This document shows positions 8,463 to 15,122 of a stretch of 40,535 bases of DNA, piece after piece. Made by a program: the position numbers and the translations under genes. The stretch covers positions 1-40,535 of the forward strand of contig MWDG01000018.1 in NCBI GenBank assembly GCA_002070455.1, in the 5' to 3' direction. The notes under the pieces were generated by a model that worked only from the letters and a program-made list of their open reading frames with translations, was not told the origin of the DNA and made no database searches. The stretch is from Deltaproteobacteria bacterium ADurb.Bin151 (GTDB lineage Bacteria > Desulfobacterota > Syntrophia > Syntrophales > Smithellaceae). Each line of letters opens with the position of its first letter. Positions within the stretch are counted from its first letter, which is position 1.

Positions 8463-9185
8463 ATGACTAAATATAATATCGATCGTTATCAGCGCCAGAT
8501 CACTCTTCTGGGTGAAGAAGGACAGGAAAGTCTGCGGCGTGCCCGTGTACTGGTGGCGGGCGTCGGCGGTCTGGGAACGATTGTTGCTGCCGACCTTGCC
8601 GCGGCCGGCGTAGGCTTTCTCCGCCTGGCAGATAACGACAGGGTGGAACTATCCAATCTCAACCGCCAGTTCCTCTTCCGGCCCGACGATATCGGCCGGG
8701 AGAAGACTTTGGCCGCGATGGAGAGGCTCCACCTCCTGAATCCTGAAATTCAGGTCGAGGGAATCAGTCAAACGATTGACAATGAGACGATCAATGAATT
8801 GGTAAAAGATATCGATCTGATTGTGGACGCCATGGACAATTTCGCCACCAGATTTATTTTGAACCAAGCCGCCTTCAGCCGCCATCTTCCCATGATTCAC
8901 GGCGCCGTGCGCGGCTTTTTCGGACAGGCGACCACCCTCATTCCGGGAAAAACAGGATGTCTTCAATGCTTTTTCGCCGGGAATCCGCTCGGGGAAATTA
9001 TTCCGGTAATCGGCGCCACATGTGGCGTCATCGGGTCTGTTCAGGCCTCGGAAACCATCAAGGTTCTGACGGGCAGGGGCGAACCACTTACAAACCGATT
9101 ATTTTTTTGGGATGGCTGGGCCGGGGAAGGAACGGTCATTGATGCAAAACGCAATCCCCGCTGTATCATCTGCGGAGGCGGTTGA
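8463..9185 (+). CDS. MoeB/ThiF-family adenylyltransferase (E1-like)
   Basis: This 240-residue member of the ThiF/MoeB/HesA family has the ATP-binding loop GVGGLG (33-38), the D-x-x-x-x-x-NLNRQ motif (N65-Q69) and zinc-binding cysteine pairs C166/C169 and C234/C237. C187 in GATCGV lies in the usual position of the E1-type cysteine. Such enzymes adenylate the C-terminal glycine of a small sulfur carrier. The carrier gene follows 20 bases downstream, so the pair most likely serves molybdopterin synthesis or a dedicated step for the AOR cofactor, as with aorD/aorE-type genes of other aor operons. A thiamine or cysteine pathway role is less likely here. Its Shine-Dalgarno is weak, so translation may depend on coupling to aorC. 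Confidence 0.88.
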   Translation: MTKYNIDRYQRQITLLGEEGQESLRRARVLVAGVGGLGTIVAADLAAAGVGFLRLADNDRVELSNLNRQFLFRPDDIGREKTLAAMERLHLLNPEIQVEGISQTIDNETINELVKDIDLIVDAMDNFATRFILNQAAFSRHLPMIHGAVRGFFGQATTLIPGKTGCLQCFFAGNPLGEIIPVIGATCGVIGSVQASETIKVLTGRGEPLTNRLFFWDGWAGEGTVIDAKRNPRCIICGGG

Positions 9186-9205
9186 TCGGTCGGATAGAGG
9201 TGCCT

Positions 9206-9490
9206 ATGAAGATGAAAATTACAGTACGGGCTTTTGCCGATTACCGGGAAATTATCGGCAAGGAAATGGAACTTCTCCTGCCGGCAGAAAAAACAATCGG
9301 AGGACTGCTTGCCGATCTGGGCGACCGTTACCCGAATCTGCGGCGGGAAATGTTTACCCCTGCCGGAGAACTTAAAGAGTTTATAAACATTTTTATCAAC
9401 GGCCGCAATATTGCTTTTCTCAAAAACATGGCCACACCTTTGTCCGACGGCGACATCATTGCTTTATTCCCCCCGGTGGCCGGAGGATAA
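9206..9490 (+). CDS. MoaD/ThiS-family sulfur carrier
   Basis: This 94-residue beta-grasp protein ends in the diagnostic diglycine (PPVAGG). The terminal glycine would be adenylated by the neighbouring E1-like protein and converted to a thiocarboxylate that gives sulfur to the pterin precursor. I chose the ATG at 9206 because GAGGTG lies 5 bases upstream. A TTG at 9182 overlapping the previous stop would add eight unconserved-looking residues. It is the last gene of the aor operon. The closing 5-bp hairpin at 9508-9523 with a short T-rich tail is too weak to call a terminator. Confidence 0.86.
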   Translation: MKMKITVRAFADYREIIGKEMELLLPAEKTIGGLLADLGDRYPNLRREMFTPAGELKEFINIFINGRNIAFLKNMATPLSDGDIIALFPPVAGG

Positions 9491-9689
9491 CAACACAAGC
9501 ATCCGCGTCTCCTTTTGTGGAGATAACTTTTCCCAATATTTGATGCAATCTTTAATTATTAGGATCCGGCATTGATAATTTACTCACTAGCCAACTGCCC
9601 TAACCTGATCTGTCTAACCAAAGGGGCGCAGGCTATATCTTTTTTTATCATAGTCTTTTTAATTCATGCACATAAAGTCAGATATCGGC

Positions 9690-10865
9690 TTACGCAGTGA
9701 CCTTCTTCCCAGCTTTTTGTGGCAATCCGAAAGCAAGTATCAGTGCAGATAAAAACGAGAGGCTTGCCCCGAACGCGAATGGAACAACCGAGCCGAAAGC
9801 GTTCCAGAGACTTCCGGCTATCACACTTGCAGGGAGGAGAGCAATTCCTACAATTGTTGAATGAAGACCCAGCATGGTTCCTTTCAAATCTTTTGGTGCG
9901 ATTTCTGAAACAAAGGCACGTTCTACACCTGACGTCATCGCGGTGAATATTCCGTATAACACGAATGCGGCAACTATGATTGTCTTATTCGGAGCCCAGG
10001 CAAAGCTGGCATATACAAGTGCGAAAATCAGGTAGCCGGCAACTAGTAGACGTTTCCGCCCGATACGGTCAGATCTTTTGCCGAACGGCACGGCAAACAG
10101 TGACGACACTACGTTATATACGAAATATAGAAGCACTACAGATGCTGGATCAAAACCCACGTTACCAGCCTTAAGGAGCAAGAAGGCATTCGATGAATTT
10201 CCGAGTGTAAATACGAAGACAACTATAAGATAAAGTTTTAAACGCTTATCAAGATTCTTGAGCCCTTGGAAAACATGAAGCGGTTCCGTGGATTCACATG
10301 ACTCCCCTGTTTCCCTGATAAAGATAAACATGACAAGCGAAGCAATTGCCGGTATGCACGCAAGCAGGAACAATTGTTTGTAGGCGTATTCTCCCTTCCA
10401 TGTCATCATGATGAAGAAAGCTATCAGTATGCCAGCAGCAGAGCCGGCCATATCGAGCGCTTTATGGATACCGAACGAATGTCCAAGCTTATCTGAGTCA
10501 CAGCTTTCACTCACGAGTACGTCGCGGGGCGTCGTCCGTATGCCTTTACCAAAACGGTCTATCATCCTCGCTGCAAGGATGCCATGCCAGGATCCGGCAA
10601 CGACGAGAGCCAGCTTATACACGAGGCCGGCTGCGTACCCGATAAATGCAATGGGCTTTTTCTTCCGGTACTTGTCCGTAATGTACCCGCTGAATACTCT
10701 GAGGAGGCTTGCCAGACTTTCTGCAATTCCTTCTATCACACCGACAAGTGCGGGCGTTGCACCGAACACAGTCGTCAGATATAGAGGGATCAATGGATAA
10801 ACCATCTCAGTGCTTAAATCCGCAAAAAAACTAACTAGCCCGAGTAAAATTACATTATTTTTCAT
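9690..10865 (-). CDS. MFS transporter, 12-helix type
   Basis: This major facilitator protein has about 391 residues, with alternating hydrophobic segments and the loop motif DKYRKKK after helix 2, a degenerate second copy GKRSDRIGRKR after helix 8, and KGIRTTPRD in the central part of the first half. Substrate is unknown; the sequence resembles drug or small-molecule exporters. The open frame extends to 11015, but I prefer MKNNVIL at 10865: it begins right before the first membrane helix, and the promoter-like end of repeat copy B (10964-10979) would lie inside the longer version. The ribosome binding site is weak. It is a single gene at the start of the AT-rich stretch. Confidence 0.85.
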   Translation of the reverse strand: MKNNVILLGLVSFFADLSTEMVYPLIPLYLTTVFGATPALVGVIEGIAESLASLLRVFSGYITDKYRKKKPIAFIGYAAGLVYKLALVVAGSWHGILAARMIDRFGKGIRTTPRDVLVSESCDSDKLGHSFGIHKALDMAGSAAGILIAFFIMMTWKGEYAYKQLFLLACIPAIASLVMFIFIRETGESCESTEPLHVFQGLKNLDKRLKLYLIVVFVFTLGNSSNAFLLLKAGNVGFDPASVVLLYFVYNVVSSLFAVPFGKRSDRIGRKRLLVAGYLIFALVYASFAWAPNKTIIVAAFVLYGIFTAMTSGVERAFVSEIAPKDLKGTMLGLHSTIVGIALLPASVIAGSLWNAFGSVVPFAFGASLSFLSALILAFGLPQKAGKKVTA

Positions 10866-10963
10866 GTTGCCGAAGGGTCCATTCAACAATTTATATACGG
10901 ATTTCGCTTTTCCCGGTAACCTGATAACCAGAAGGTCACACGAGGTCACGAGTGAGTTGAATA

Positions 10964-11076
10964 TCATAATAGCATTATTGATGTTTGTTAAAAAGAGGAA
11001 AACACATAGTGTCATTGATTGCTAACTGAAGTCTAGCATCCAAATCGAACTGGAAGTTGTATTGATTACAGGAAGC
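10964..11076 (-). repeat. ~113-bp intergenic repeat, copy B, with extended -10 motif
   Basis: On the minus strand it runs from GCTTCCTGTAAT to TGCTATTATGA. Its promoter-proximal 16 bases (10964-10979) are identical to copy C, and GCTAGNCTT plus the TTTTCC-rich tract in the interior are shared. TGCTATTAT (-10 at 10966-10971) would place transcription of the MFS gene about 93 bases before its preferred start. This element accounts for much of the 309-base gap between the MFS gene and the DUF4282 gene. Confidence 0.75.
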
Positions 11077-11174
11077 TATACGTCATGATTTGTGCTCGTC
11101 TTTACGTTTGCTGTCAATAAACCTCCATCTAACGGCAAATTAACAACATCCTTTTTATTGCCGATTTGTTTCGC

Positions 11175-11423
11175 CTATTTGTCAGCAATTTTTTTTATAT
11201 TCTCGTCGATTTTGAAAAGCACAATCAGCAGTTCGCACCAAATTCGCGCAGTGACAGCTCCACCAATAATTATTGCAATCCCCAAAATAAATTTACCAAA
11301 TGTCACACCACCCACACCACCAAACATTAATCCAACAACACACGCGACGAATAAAAGAAACCAATAAACTAATGTGATTATTTTTGGCGTCAGCATTGAA
11401 TCGAAAAAGAATATGTCTTTCAT
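11175..11423 (-). CDS. Small membrane protein, DUF4282 family
   Basis: This 82-residue protein resembles DUF4282 proteins: an FFDSMLTPKII start followed by two predicted membrane helices (about 14-35 and 43-70) separated by a glycine-rich turn, then a charged C-terminal tail. The function of the family is unknown. AAGGAG lies 7 bases before the ATG. It is 169 bases downstream of the SHOCT-like peptide gene and in the same direction, so it may be the last gene of a cluster with the lipoprotein. Confidence 0.75.
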   Translation of the reverse strand: MKDIFFFDSMLTPKIITLVYWFLLFVACVVGLMFGGVGGVTFGKFILGIAIIIGGAVTARIWCELLIVLFKIDENIKKIADK

Positions 11424-11592
11424 TTTTTGTTCTCCTTATTTTTTATTAAAAGGTTTAACTGCGGCATAAATCTTAAACAAGGGTAACCTCCCACTTATAA
11501 ATCCCTGTTCCGTCTACTTAGAACGCATACCACTTGTTAGTGCGAGCCAAATCACAGAACAATAAATAATCATTCTATTATCATCTCTCATT

Positions 11593-11736
11593 CTAATATT
11601 GTTTGAGGAGTCTTTGTCGCATACGTTGATATTCATCTTTCGATAATAATCCTGCGTCAAATGCTGTTTGTAGGTCTTGTAATTTTTCGCTCAAAGATTT
11701 AGTTGTTATTATATCTTTTTGTTTCCGGTTATCCAT
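11593..11736 (-). CDS. 47-residue SHOCT-like peptide
   Basis: A short open frame begins three bases after the lipoprotein stop. The second half, KLQDLQTAFDAGLLSKDEY followed by QRMRQRLL, fits the SHOCT pattern (short C-terminal domain: two short helices around a GLL(S/T)xxEY turn). SHOCT domains normally sit at the end of membrane or secreted proteins, often tied to oligomerisation. A free-standing copy after a lipoprotein and before a DUF4282 protein suggests a partner peptide. No separate ribosome binding site is obvious, so translation is probably coupled to the lipoprotein. Confidence 0.65.
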   Translation of the reverse strand: MDNRKQKDIITTKSLSEKLQDLQTAFDAGLLSKDEYQRMRQRLLKQY

Positions 11737-11739
11737 ACT

Positions 11740-12309
11740 CTAGACATAGTCAGAATTGCACAAAATGTAATCCTGAATCACTGGATCATCAATTATTTTT
11801 CTCGTAACAACGTGGCTTACCAATGCCAATGGCGTTAGGAAATCACTCATTGTCCAATCCGTAGCTTCAAATATTTCCGAATATTTCTTTTCTGGAATTT
11901 CAACCTTAATTTTTATTTCACCACCTATTGTCCAAATGCCACTCAAAATTTTTGCGTCATGAAATGAAATATTGATGATCTTTGACGAATTACTGTCAAT
12001 CTTAATTTGACTTTTTTCAAAGCCATATTTCAAATATTCAATAATGGCACTTGTCAGTTCTTTTGGATTAATTGCATGTTTTGCGATCAAAGGATCATAA
12101 ATAATATGATCATCATCTCTTGTTTCTATGTTGACTATATTTACTGTTGGAGGTGTTTTGCAGTTTGATTTTAATTTTAGGTTTAAAGGCTTTACCCCAT
12201 ATCCCTTATACAAATCGGCAGGTTGCATCCTCTCGGTAATGCCTTTCGTGTTATTGAACGTACAACCAAATAAAGCCATTATTATCAAAATGGCTATAAT
12301 ATTTTTCAT
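11740..12309 (-). CDS. Lipoprotein of unknown function
   Basis: This 189-residue protein has a lipoprotein signal peptide: basic start, hydrophobic segment and lipobox LFGC with C16 as the lipidated residue. The mature part is rich in lysine, isoleucine and asparagine, with beta-strand-like patterns and no recognised enzyme motif. It should be exported and anchored to a membrane. AGGAAGGG precedes the ATG. Copy C of the 113-bp repeat ends 27 bases upstream. The gene heads a likely transcription unit with the SHOCT-like peptide and DUF4282 protein. Codon use is strongly AT-rich compared with the aor and gat genes. Confidence 0.8.
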   Translation of the reverse strand: MKNIIAILIIMALFGCTFNNTKGITERMQPADLYKGYGVKPLNLKLKSNCKTPPTVNIVNIETRDDDHIIYDPLIAKHAINPKELTSAIIEYLKYGFEKSQIKIDSNSSKIINISFHDAKILSGIWTIGGEIKIKVEIPEKKYSEIFEATDWTMSDFLTPLALVSHVVTRKIIDDPVIQDYILCNSDYV

Positions 12310-12336
12310 GTTATGCCCTTCCTGATATCTTAAATG

Positions 12337-12449
12337 TCATAATAGCATTATTCACTATTTTTAAAAAAGGAAAAGACAGAGTTTATTTATTACTTATTAA
12401 AAAGCCTAGCCTTTTTGTTAAGTTTCATGATTTGTTTGTTACAGGAAGC
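12337..12449 (-). repeat. ~113-bp intergenic repeat, copy C, with extended -10 motif
   Basis: On the minus strand it starts GCTTCCTGTAAC and ends AATAATGCTATTATGA. ATAAT-GCT-ATTAT is also a perfect 5-bp inverted repeat. The -10-like TATTAT is at 12339-12344, giving a leader of about 20 bases before the lipoprotein ATG at 12309. Sixteen bases at this end (12337-12352) are identical to copy B. Interior blocks are shared with both other copies, including AATAAATnA with copy A. Confidence 0.75.
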
Positions 12450-12470
12450 TGTTAATAAAAATGCTTTCGA

Positions 12471-12728
12471 TCATGGCGAACATTCACTATCAAAATAATA
12501 ACTATTTCTTGTCACCTCTAGGAGGTTTAAGAAATATCTATCATCATGCAAGCAGTCAGAACGCTGTTCCGGATTCACAATGAGACCATGTTCCCTGAAA
12601 TATCGGTCAACCAGCTGTTCGTATTTCCCCTGTGCCCTTTTAGAAACCAGGGCGCTTTTTGAATGCAGGTATGGCTGGAGATCGTGCAGATCGGATTCGA
12701 TCTCGTAAATCGCTTCTATGGAGGTCAT
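12471..12728 (-). CDS. Small hypothetical protein in an operon with the nuclease
   Basis: I do not recognise this 85-residue protein. It is soluble, predicted mostly helical and rich in charged and aromatic residues, with no signal peptide or cysteine pattern. GTGGGG within the end of the preceding gene provides a ribosome binding site 9 bases before the ATG, and only three bases separate it from the nuclease stop, so the two genes should be co-transcribed and coupled. A link to the nuclease (regulator, inhibitor) is only a guess from position. Confidence 0.55.
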   Translation of the reverse strand: MTSIEAIYEIESDLHDLQPYLHSKSALVSKRAQGKYEQLVDRYFREHGLIVNPEQRSDCLHDDRYFLNLLEVTRNSYYFDSECSP

Positions 12729-12731
12729 AAT

Positions 12732-13304
12732 TTATTCCCCACCGCTTACTTTTAGCCTTTTACGGAATACTCTCGGCCTCTCATAATCAGGCAGCGACCA
12801 GACCCCGCGTCTGGCTGATCTTGCCTCGCGCTCTGCGTCAAGAAACCGTGTCCGGTATGGCGGTTTTAAATATTCGATGAAAGCTTCGGCAAGTCCTTCA
12901 CGCACCATCTCAAGGTTGATATTCTGATCATCCAACCAGACTATTCCCACCATGCGCCTGTATTTGTCAATATCGAGAATTTCCATCCTGACCTGTTTCC
13001 CCATTATTCTATTTTCAAGCGCTTTCCAGGATTCTTCCCCATGGGGTTGCCCAGGTTTACTGACTTGACCTGTACGATGACTGATTTTGGGTGTTTCGGG
13101 GGCATCAATACCATACAGTCTAACTTTGAGTTTTGACTGTTCAGCTGTGGTTATCTGGATGGAATCGCCGTCTGAGACCTTAGTGACGGTGCCGGTAACT
13201 ATACGGATGACGGCATGGCTAATAGGGGTGATTATAAATGCCGTCACTGACGCAATCAAAAGCAAAGAAACGAATGTCTTAAAGTATAATGATTTCAATC
13301 GCAT
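12732..13304 (-). CDS. Secreted or membrane-anchored thermonuclease (SNase family)
   Basis: This roughly 190-residue protein starts at the ATG at 13304 with a basic N-terminus and a hydrophobic export segment (about 7-31), followed by an SNase/TNase domain. Expected catalytic residues are present: R62 in VRLYG, D67 and E70 in IDAPE, R117 in YRRMVG, and calcium-ligand D47 in SDGDS. It should cut DNA and RNA outside the cytoplasm using calcium. A TTG start at 13340 is possible but would put twelve polar residues before the signal segment. A downstream 85-residue gene is tightly coupled. Confidence 0.88.
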   Translation of the reverse strand: MRLKSLYFKTFVSLLLIASVTAFIITPISHAVIRIVTGTVTKVSDGDSIQITTAEQSKLKVRLYGIDAPETPKISHRTGQVSKPGQPHGEESWKALENRIMGKQVRMEILDIDKYRRMVGIVWLDDQNINLEMVREGLAEAFIEYLKPPYRTRFLDAEREARSARRGVWSLPDYERPRVFRKRLKVSGGE

Positions 13305-13407
13305 TGTTTTGGGTAATTCTTCCCTTAGGGTTTTGTGCAATGAGGATAAAGGGAAGTCTGGTGAATGTCAAATGGGAAAGATTATACTACCGATTATAAC
13401 TTGCATA

Positions 13408-13437
13408 AAAAAAGCAGAGCCATTGCTGACTCCGCTT
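13408..13437 (-). terminator. Intrinsic terminator after the PsiF-like gene
   Basis: On the minus strand AGCGGAGTC, loop AGCAAT and GGCTCTGCT form a 9-bp stem with two G-U pairs, followed by seven T residues (13408-13414). It lies about 30 bases past the stop of the PsiF-like gene and would separate it from the nuclease gene. Confidence 0.8.
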
Positions 13438-13465
13438 TTCTAAATTAAACCGGGAAATATTATTG

Positions 13466-13858
13466 CTATTTTTTGAGACAATCGCTCATAAACTTCTTGC
13501 GTTCGTCACCCTTGAGCGCCTTGTCCTTTGCGTCTTTGTTGCATGCTTTCATCTTTTCCTGCTGCGTTGGCGGTACCGCCGCTGTGGCGGGCGGTGTTGC
13601 AGTCGTGGTGGCTGGTGCGACCGTTGTGGTTGCCGGTGCACTACTTGTCTTGCCGGACAAGCATTTCTTCATAAAAGTTTTGCGCTCGTCACCTTTCAGT
13701 GCCTTTTCCTTGGCTTCTTTGTTACAGTTTTTCATCTTCTCCTGCTGGGCCAACTGAGCAGGACTTGCAGCTTTTTTACCTGGGGCGGTCGCCTGAGCGG
13801 CAAAAGCTACTGAAGCAACAAAAATAAACATAAAAGCAAAAATCAAAACCTTTTTCAT
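13466..13858 (-). CDS. Periplasmic protein with two PsiF repeats
   Basis: This 130-residue protein has a clear signal peptide (basic start, hydrophobic core, cleavage after AFA at about residue 20). Two nearly identical PsiF repeats follow, at about 38-70 and 99-130, each with the pattern QQEKMK-C, ALKGDER and a second cysteine (C45/C66 and C106/C127), likely one disulfide per repeat. A linker of alanine, proline and threonine (71-98) joins them. PsiF proteins are induced by phosphate starvation in enterobacteria; the molecular role is unknown. AAGGAGGGG precedes the ATG and a terminator follows, so it is probably a single-gene transcript. No Pho box was recognised upstream. Confidence 0.88.
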   Translation of the reverse strand: MKKVLIFAFMFIFVASVAFAAQATAPGKKAASPAQLAQQEKMKNCNKEAKEKALKGDERKTFMKKCLSGKTSSAPATTTVAPATTTATPPATAAVPPTQQEKMKACNKDAKDKALKGDERKKFMSDCLKK

Positions 13859-14277
13859 ACAAACCCCTCCTTTTTGTTAAGTTAGTGGTATCATCACACT
13901 TAAACATGACGGATACTACGCTTTCTAACTTTCACAGTCAATCATACAAATTAAGGTTGTGAAAAATGCCTCTTCAAGAAAAAGCAGGTGAAAGAAGGTA
14001 TATTCTTTTCTGTTAACGGCATGACGATATTCAAGAATAAATTCATAATTTGTATTGTTGTCTTTACACCTGCTGTCAAGAAAATCTGTCAAATGGCAAT
14101 TAAAAGAAAAGCCGCGTTTGTGCCACTGCATAGTTAAAAACGGATTTATCATGTGCTGTCGGAATAGGTCTTTTTGTTTTCTGCTAATATGAATTTTTAG
14201 ATCGCGATTCCAGAACGGAATGTTCTTACTATGTTCTTGCTTATTTTTTGTATTATATATTGATATTATTGGATAAA
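13859..14277 (-). other. AT-rich region between psiF-like gene and tRNA-Sec
   Basis: No gene is supported. A minus-strand frame stays open for about 110 codons from just past the tRNA to 13925, but its first ATG (14152) has no ribosome binding site and the 75-residue product resembles nothing known to me. It could be the remnant of a decayed gene. No copy of the tRNA 3' end (attachment-site repeat) and no integrase was found. Confidence 0.4.
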
Positions 14278-14375
14278 TGGCGGAAGTGCATGGGAATCGA
14301 ACCCACCTGGGACGGTTCTAGCGCCCCACACTGGATTTGAAGTCCAGGAGGCCCACCAGTGACCTTGGCACTTCC
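14278..14375 (-). tRNA. selC: tRNA-Sec (anticodon TCA) with encoded CCA
   Basis: The minus strand gives a 98-base RNA with the hallmarks of selenocysteine tRNA: a long acceptor stem beginning GGAAGTGCC and closing with CACTTCC plus G73, an anticodon loop CTTCAAA with anticodon TCA within the stem CTGGA/TCCAG, a long variable arm, a TTCGATT T-loop, and an encoded CCA (14278-14280). The anticodon arm CTGGACTTCAAATCCAG is identical to that of E. coli selC. The organism should therefore insert selenocysteine at UGA, with selA, selB and selD elsewhere. No selenoprotein gene was found in the window. Confidence 0.96.
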
Positions 14376-14395
14376 TTGAGAAATCCTGTAATGTC

Positions 14396-14424
14396 TTTTA
14401 ACTTTAAAATGGTGCGGCTGTCAA
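14396..14424 (-). promoter_or_regulatory. Candidate promoter of the tRNA-Sec gene
   Basis: On the minus strand a perfect TTGACA (14419-14424) is followed, after 17 bases, by TTAAAA (14396-14401), only 3/6 to the -10 consensus. The predicted start would lie about 13 bases before the tRNA. It is the only promoter-like pair seen in the gap between the HAD gene and the tRNA. Confidence 0.45.
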
Positions 14425-14504
14425 CTTGCAAATGTCTTCGGGAAAAAAGTTAAGAGGATTTTTTTTAATGACATTTTAAGAACGCGGAGTTAGGTGTTCC
14501 CGCT

Positions 14505-15119
14505 TCAGTTGAGATTAAGCAAATCCTGCGGATGATCAAACAGATAATCAGGATTGGATCCTGCCATTTTCACCTTGCTGTGCCAGCCCCAGGTAACGCC
14601 GACTGTTTTAATGCCGGCCTGTTTGCCTTCTTTTATGTCTCCGGTCGTATCGCCGATATAGTAGATGTTATGCGGCTCCACGTTATACTTTTGAACGACA
14701 TACAGAATTTTTTCTGTTTTGCTCAGCATAAAATCCGAACCCAGGATGTCATCAAATATTCCGTTGAAGTCATACAGGCGCAGAGCTTCCCGAATGGTCG
14801 GCGTGTCGTTCGAAGAAATCACCACCAGGGGATGATTTTTCTTTAATTCCCTCAAAACCGGCCGGATCGCGTCAAAGGGTTTCATTTCGGCGTAGTTAAT
14901 CCTGGCAAGGATATCGATGGAAGTGGCCGTAAACTTATCCATATCAACGCCCTTCTGAACGAGGGATTCATAAAAATTCCCTTCAAAGAGTTCCAGAAAT
15001 TCTTCGCGTCCTCGAGTCAGCGGCTGACCGATCTGCTGCAGACAATCGGTTACGGTCTTTTCATAAACGTCGATTGAATCCACTAAAACGCCATCAAAAT
15101 CAAAAAGCAGTAAATTCAT
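14505..15119 (-). CDS. HAD-superfamily hydrolase, phosphoglycolate phosphatase-like
   Basis: This 204-residue subfamily-IA HAD phosphatase has motif I DFDGVLVDS (nucleophile D7, acid D9), motif II VISSNDT, motif III lysine in the SKTEKI region, and motif IV GDTTGD. The helical cap lies at about 16-85. It should hydrolyse a small phosphate ester in the cytosol. Phosphoglycolate, pyrophosphate and nucleotide substrates are all possible. It sits three bases after mtnA and is the last gene of the gat-mtnA run; a methionine-salvage role is possible but unproven. Confidence 0.88.
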   Translation of the reverse strand: MNLLLFDFDGVLVDSIDVYEKTVTDCLQQIGQPLTRGREEFLELFEGNFYESLVQKGVDMDKFTATSIDILARINYAEMKPFDAIRPVLRELKKNHPLVVISSNDTPTIREALRLYDFNGIFDDILGSDFMLSKTEKILYVVQKYNVEPHNIYYIGDTTGDIKEGKQAGIKTVGVTWGWHSKVKMAGSNPDYLFDHPQDLLNLN

Positions 15120-15122
15120 TTT

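Noticed and set aside
9508..9523. TCTCC/GGAGA hairpin after the MoaD-like gene as a terminator
   Set aside because: A 5-bp stem with no proper T-run is too weak to call.
10866..11015. Upstream extension of the MFS gene by 50 residues
   Set aside because: The extension is not conserved-looking, and it overlaps the promoter-like end of repeat copy B.
12411..13886. Shared CTTTTTGTTAAGTT near 12411 and 13870
   Set aside because: A short AT-rich match with no other similarity around the second site; likely chance.
13925..14152. 75-residue minus-strand open frame next to tRNA-Sec
   Set aside because: No ribosome binding site, no recognisable pattern, and long open frames are cheap in this AT-rich stretch. 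I mention it as a possible remnant only.
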